Shown here piece after piece: positions 4,957 through 5,703 of a stretch of 5,703 nt of DNA. Made by a program: the position numbers and the translations under genes. The first letter of the stretch is position 1. Every line of letters begins with the position of its first letter. The stretch covers positions 1 through 5,703 of the forward strand of contig JAHFCD010000180.1 of NCBI GenBank assembly GCA_023249695.1. The letters are read 5' to 3'. The notes beneath the pieces were generated by a model. That model did no database searches. It was not told where the DNA came from and was given only the letters and a program-made list of their open reading frames with translations. The stretch comes from Elusimicrobiota bacterium (GTDB taxonomy: Bacteria; Elusimicrobiota; Elusimicrobia; UBA1565; UBA9628).

Positions 4957-4962
4957 CCGGTC

Positions 4963-5703
4963 ATGAGGGCGCGCGCGCTTCGATTTGTCGTCGTGTCGGT
5001 GACTGTCCTTCTCGCCGCCGGCGCCGCGCGCGCGGGCGATCCGGCCTCGGCCCGGCCGAAGCTGACGCCCGAGCAGGAGGCGGTGTTCCTCCGCTACCCC
5101 GAGGCCGGACGAATCAATCGCAGCTTGTGGAGCGACTTCGCGAAGATGGACGCCTTCATCAAGAGCGACCCGGACCTGCTCAATCTCCATGGGGATCCCG
5201 AGTTCCAGAAGGCGATCGCGATTCTCGCCGGGATCGGCCGCGATCGAGTGGAGCCTCGCCCCAAGCCCGATCAAACCCCGAAAACAAGCAATCCGACCAA
5301 CCCCGCCGGCGCCGCGGGAGATCCGACGAAGGAGCGCCGCACGAGAGGGGAGGAGGATTACTACCGAAACCTCGGCCGGAGCATCGGCGACCAGCCCTGG
5401 CCGTACAACGAGAGCGGCAAGGGCGCCTATCAGCGCAAGGATTTCAAGACCGCCTTGCACGACTATGAGGACGCCATCCGCATCGATCCCGAAAATAACG
5501 ACGCGATGCTGGGCTTCGGTCACTCGGCCAATGAGCTTGGGGACTACAAGCTGGCGGCGATGGCCGCCAAGCAGCTGCTCGAGCGCGACCCGGGCAACAG
5601 GGACGCGCTGGGGCTCTATCACTTCGCCAACGGCCGCGCCCCCCTGATCGCCCTGCCGTCGACGATCTTTCAAGCCGGCCAGGGCGCCCCCGCCGGGGCG
5701 AAC
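4963..5703 (+). CDS. Secreted TPR-repeat protein, 3' end outside the window
   Basis: Open for 247 codons to the window edge with no stop. Residues 1-24 are a signal peptide (R2, R4, R8; hydrophobic 9-20; A-R-A at 22-24). Residues 34-95 form a helical region of unknown family (L-T-P-E-Q-E-A-V-F at 34-42). Residues 97-130 are rich in Pro, Thr, Asn and Lys and probably disordered. Two tetratricopeptide repeats follow at about 145-178 and 179-212: A-Y-x-x-x-D-F-x-x-A-L-x-D-Y-E-x-A-I-x-I-D-P, then A-M-L-G-F-G-x-x-x-x-E-L-G-D-Y-x-x-A and L-L-E-R-D-P-G-N-x-D-A-L, with a third probably starting at 213. TPRs usually mediate protein-protein contacts; the partner is unknown. The ATG at 4963 is the start given the promoter and signal peptide. 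It is divergent from the 4524-4889 gene. Confidence 0.85.
   Translation, partial: MRARALRFVVVSVTVLLAAGAARAGDPASARPKLTPEQEAVFLRYPEAGRINRSLWSDFAKMDAFIKSDPDLLNLHGDPEFQKAIAILAGIGRDRVEPRPKPDQTPKTSNPTNPAGAAGDPTKERRTRGEEDYYRNLGRSIGDQPWPYNESGKGAYQRKDFKTALHDYEDAIRIDPENNDAMLGFGHSANELGDYKLAAMAAKQLLERDPGNRDALGLYHFANGRAPLIALPSTIFQAGQGAPAGAN

Noticed and set aside
4699..5673. A 324-codon minus-strand frame across the TPR gene and the small secreted gene
   Set aside because: It overlaps two genes that have promoters, signal peptides and, in one case, TPR motifs. Its own translation shows no family features.
1..5703. CRISPR array, tRNA, rRNA or riboswitch
   Set aside because: No regularly spaced repeats beyond the two units at 17-64, and no tRNA-like cloverleaf, rRNA-like or recognised riboswitch sequence seen on either strand by eye.

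Overview
The window comes from a GC-rich, Gram-negative-type (diderm) bacterium. Five of the six complete or partial proteins other than PdxA carry an export signal, one is a lipoprotein, and two are periplasmic-type parvulin foldases. The style (high GC, many small secreted proteins ending their signal in A-R-A, parvulin-parvulin-pdxA order) would fit an Elusimicrobiota-like or similar uncultured lineage, but the sequence alone does not fix the phylum.

Layout. Positions 1-64 hold two tandem 24-bp repeats that look like the end of an insertion sequence lying mostly outside the window. A near-consensus sigma-70 promoter (92-120) drives a secreted protein of unknown function (142-861). Next is a tightly overlapping set: a parvulin-type lipoprotein (897-1718), a SurA-like periplasmic chaperone (1702-2805) and the vitamin B6 enzyme PdxA (2777-3709). 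Then a lower-GC secreted protein (3779-4432) is followed by a decayed copy of the last part of pdxA (4451-4506). A convergent small secreted protein (4524-4889, minus) and a divergent secreted TPR protein (4963 to the window edge, plus) share a 73-bp intergenic region with two back-to-back promoters. No gene-free stretch exceeds about 140 bases.

How the genes fit together. The two foldases probably act together on exported and outer-membrane proteins. The lipoprotein keeps both conserved parvulin histidines, while the SurA-like protein has lost both, suggesting a catalyst and a holdase working as a pair. The surA-pdxA linkage is the same pairing found in the enterobacterial lptD-surA-pdxA-rsmA-apaGH cluster; here the genes overlap, which suggests translational coupling. 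The remaining proteins are secreted and unassigned.

The most notable points are: the 56-bp, 49/56-identical repeat of the pdxA tail flanking a compositionally different gene; a strong hairpin inside that repeat whose stem is conserved while its loop has diverged; the overlapping divergent promoters; and three genes whose putative -10 box ends exactly 6 nt before the start codon, suggesting leaderless mRNAs. I see no clear evidence of a complete novel defence, mobile or biosynthetic system.
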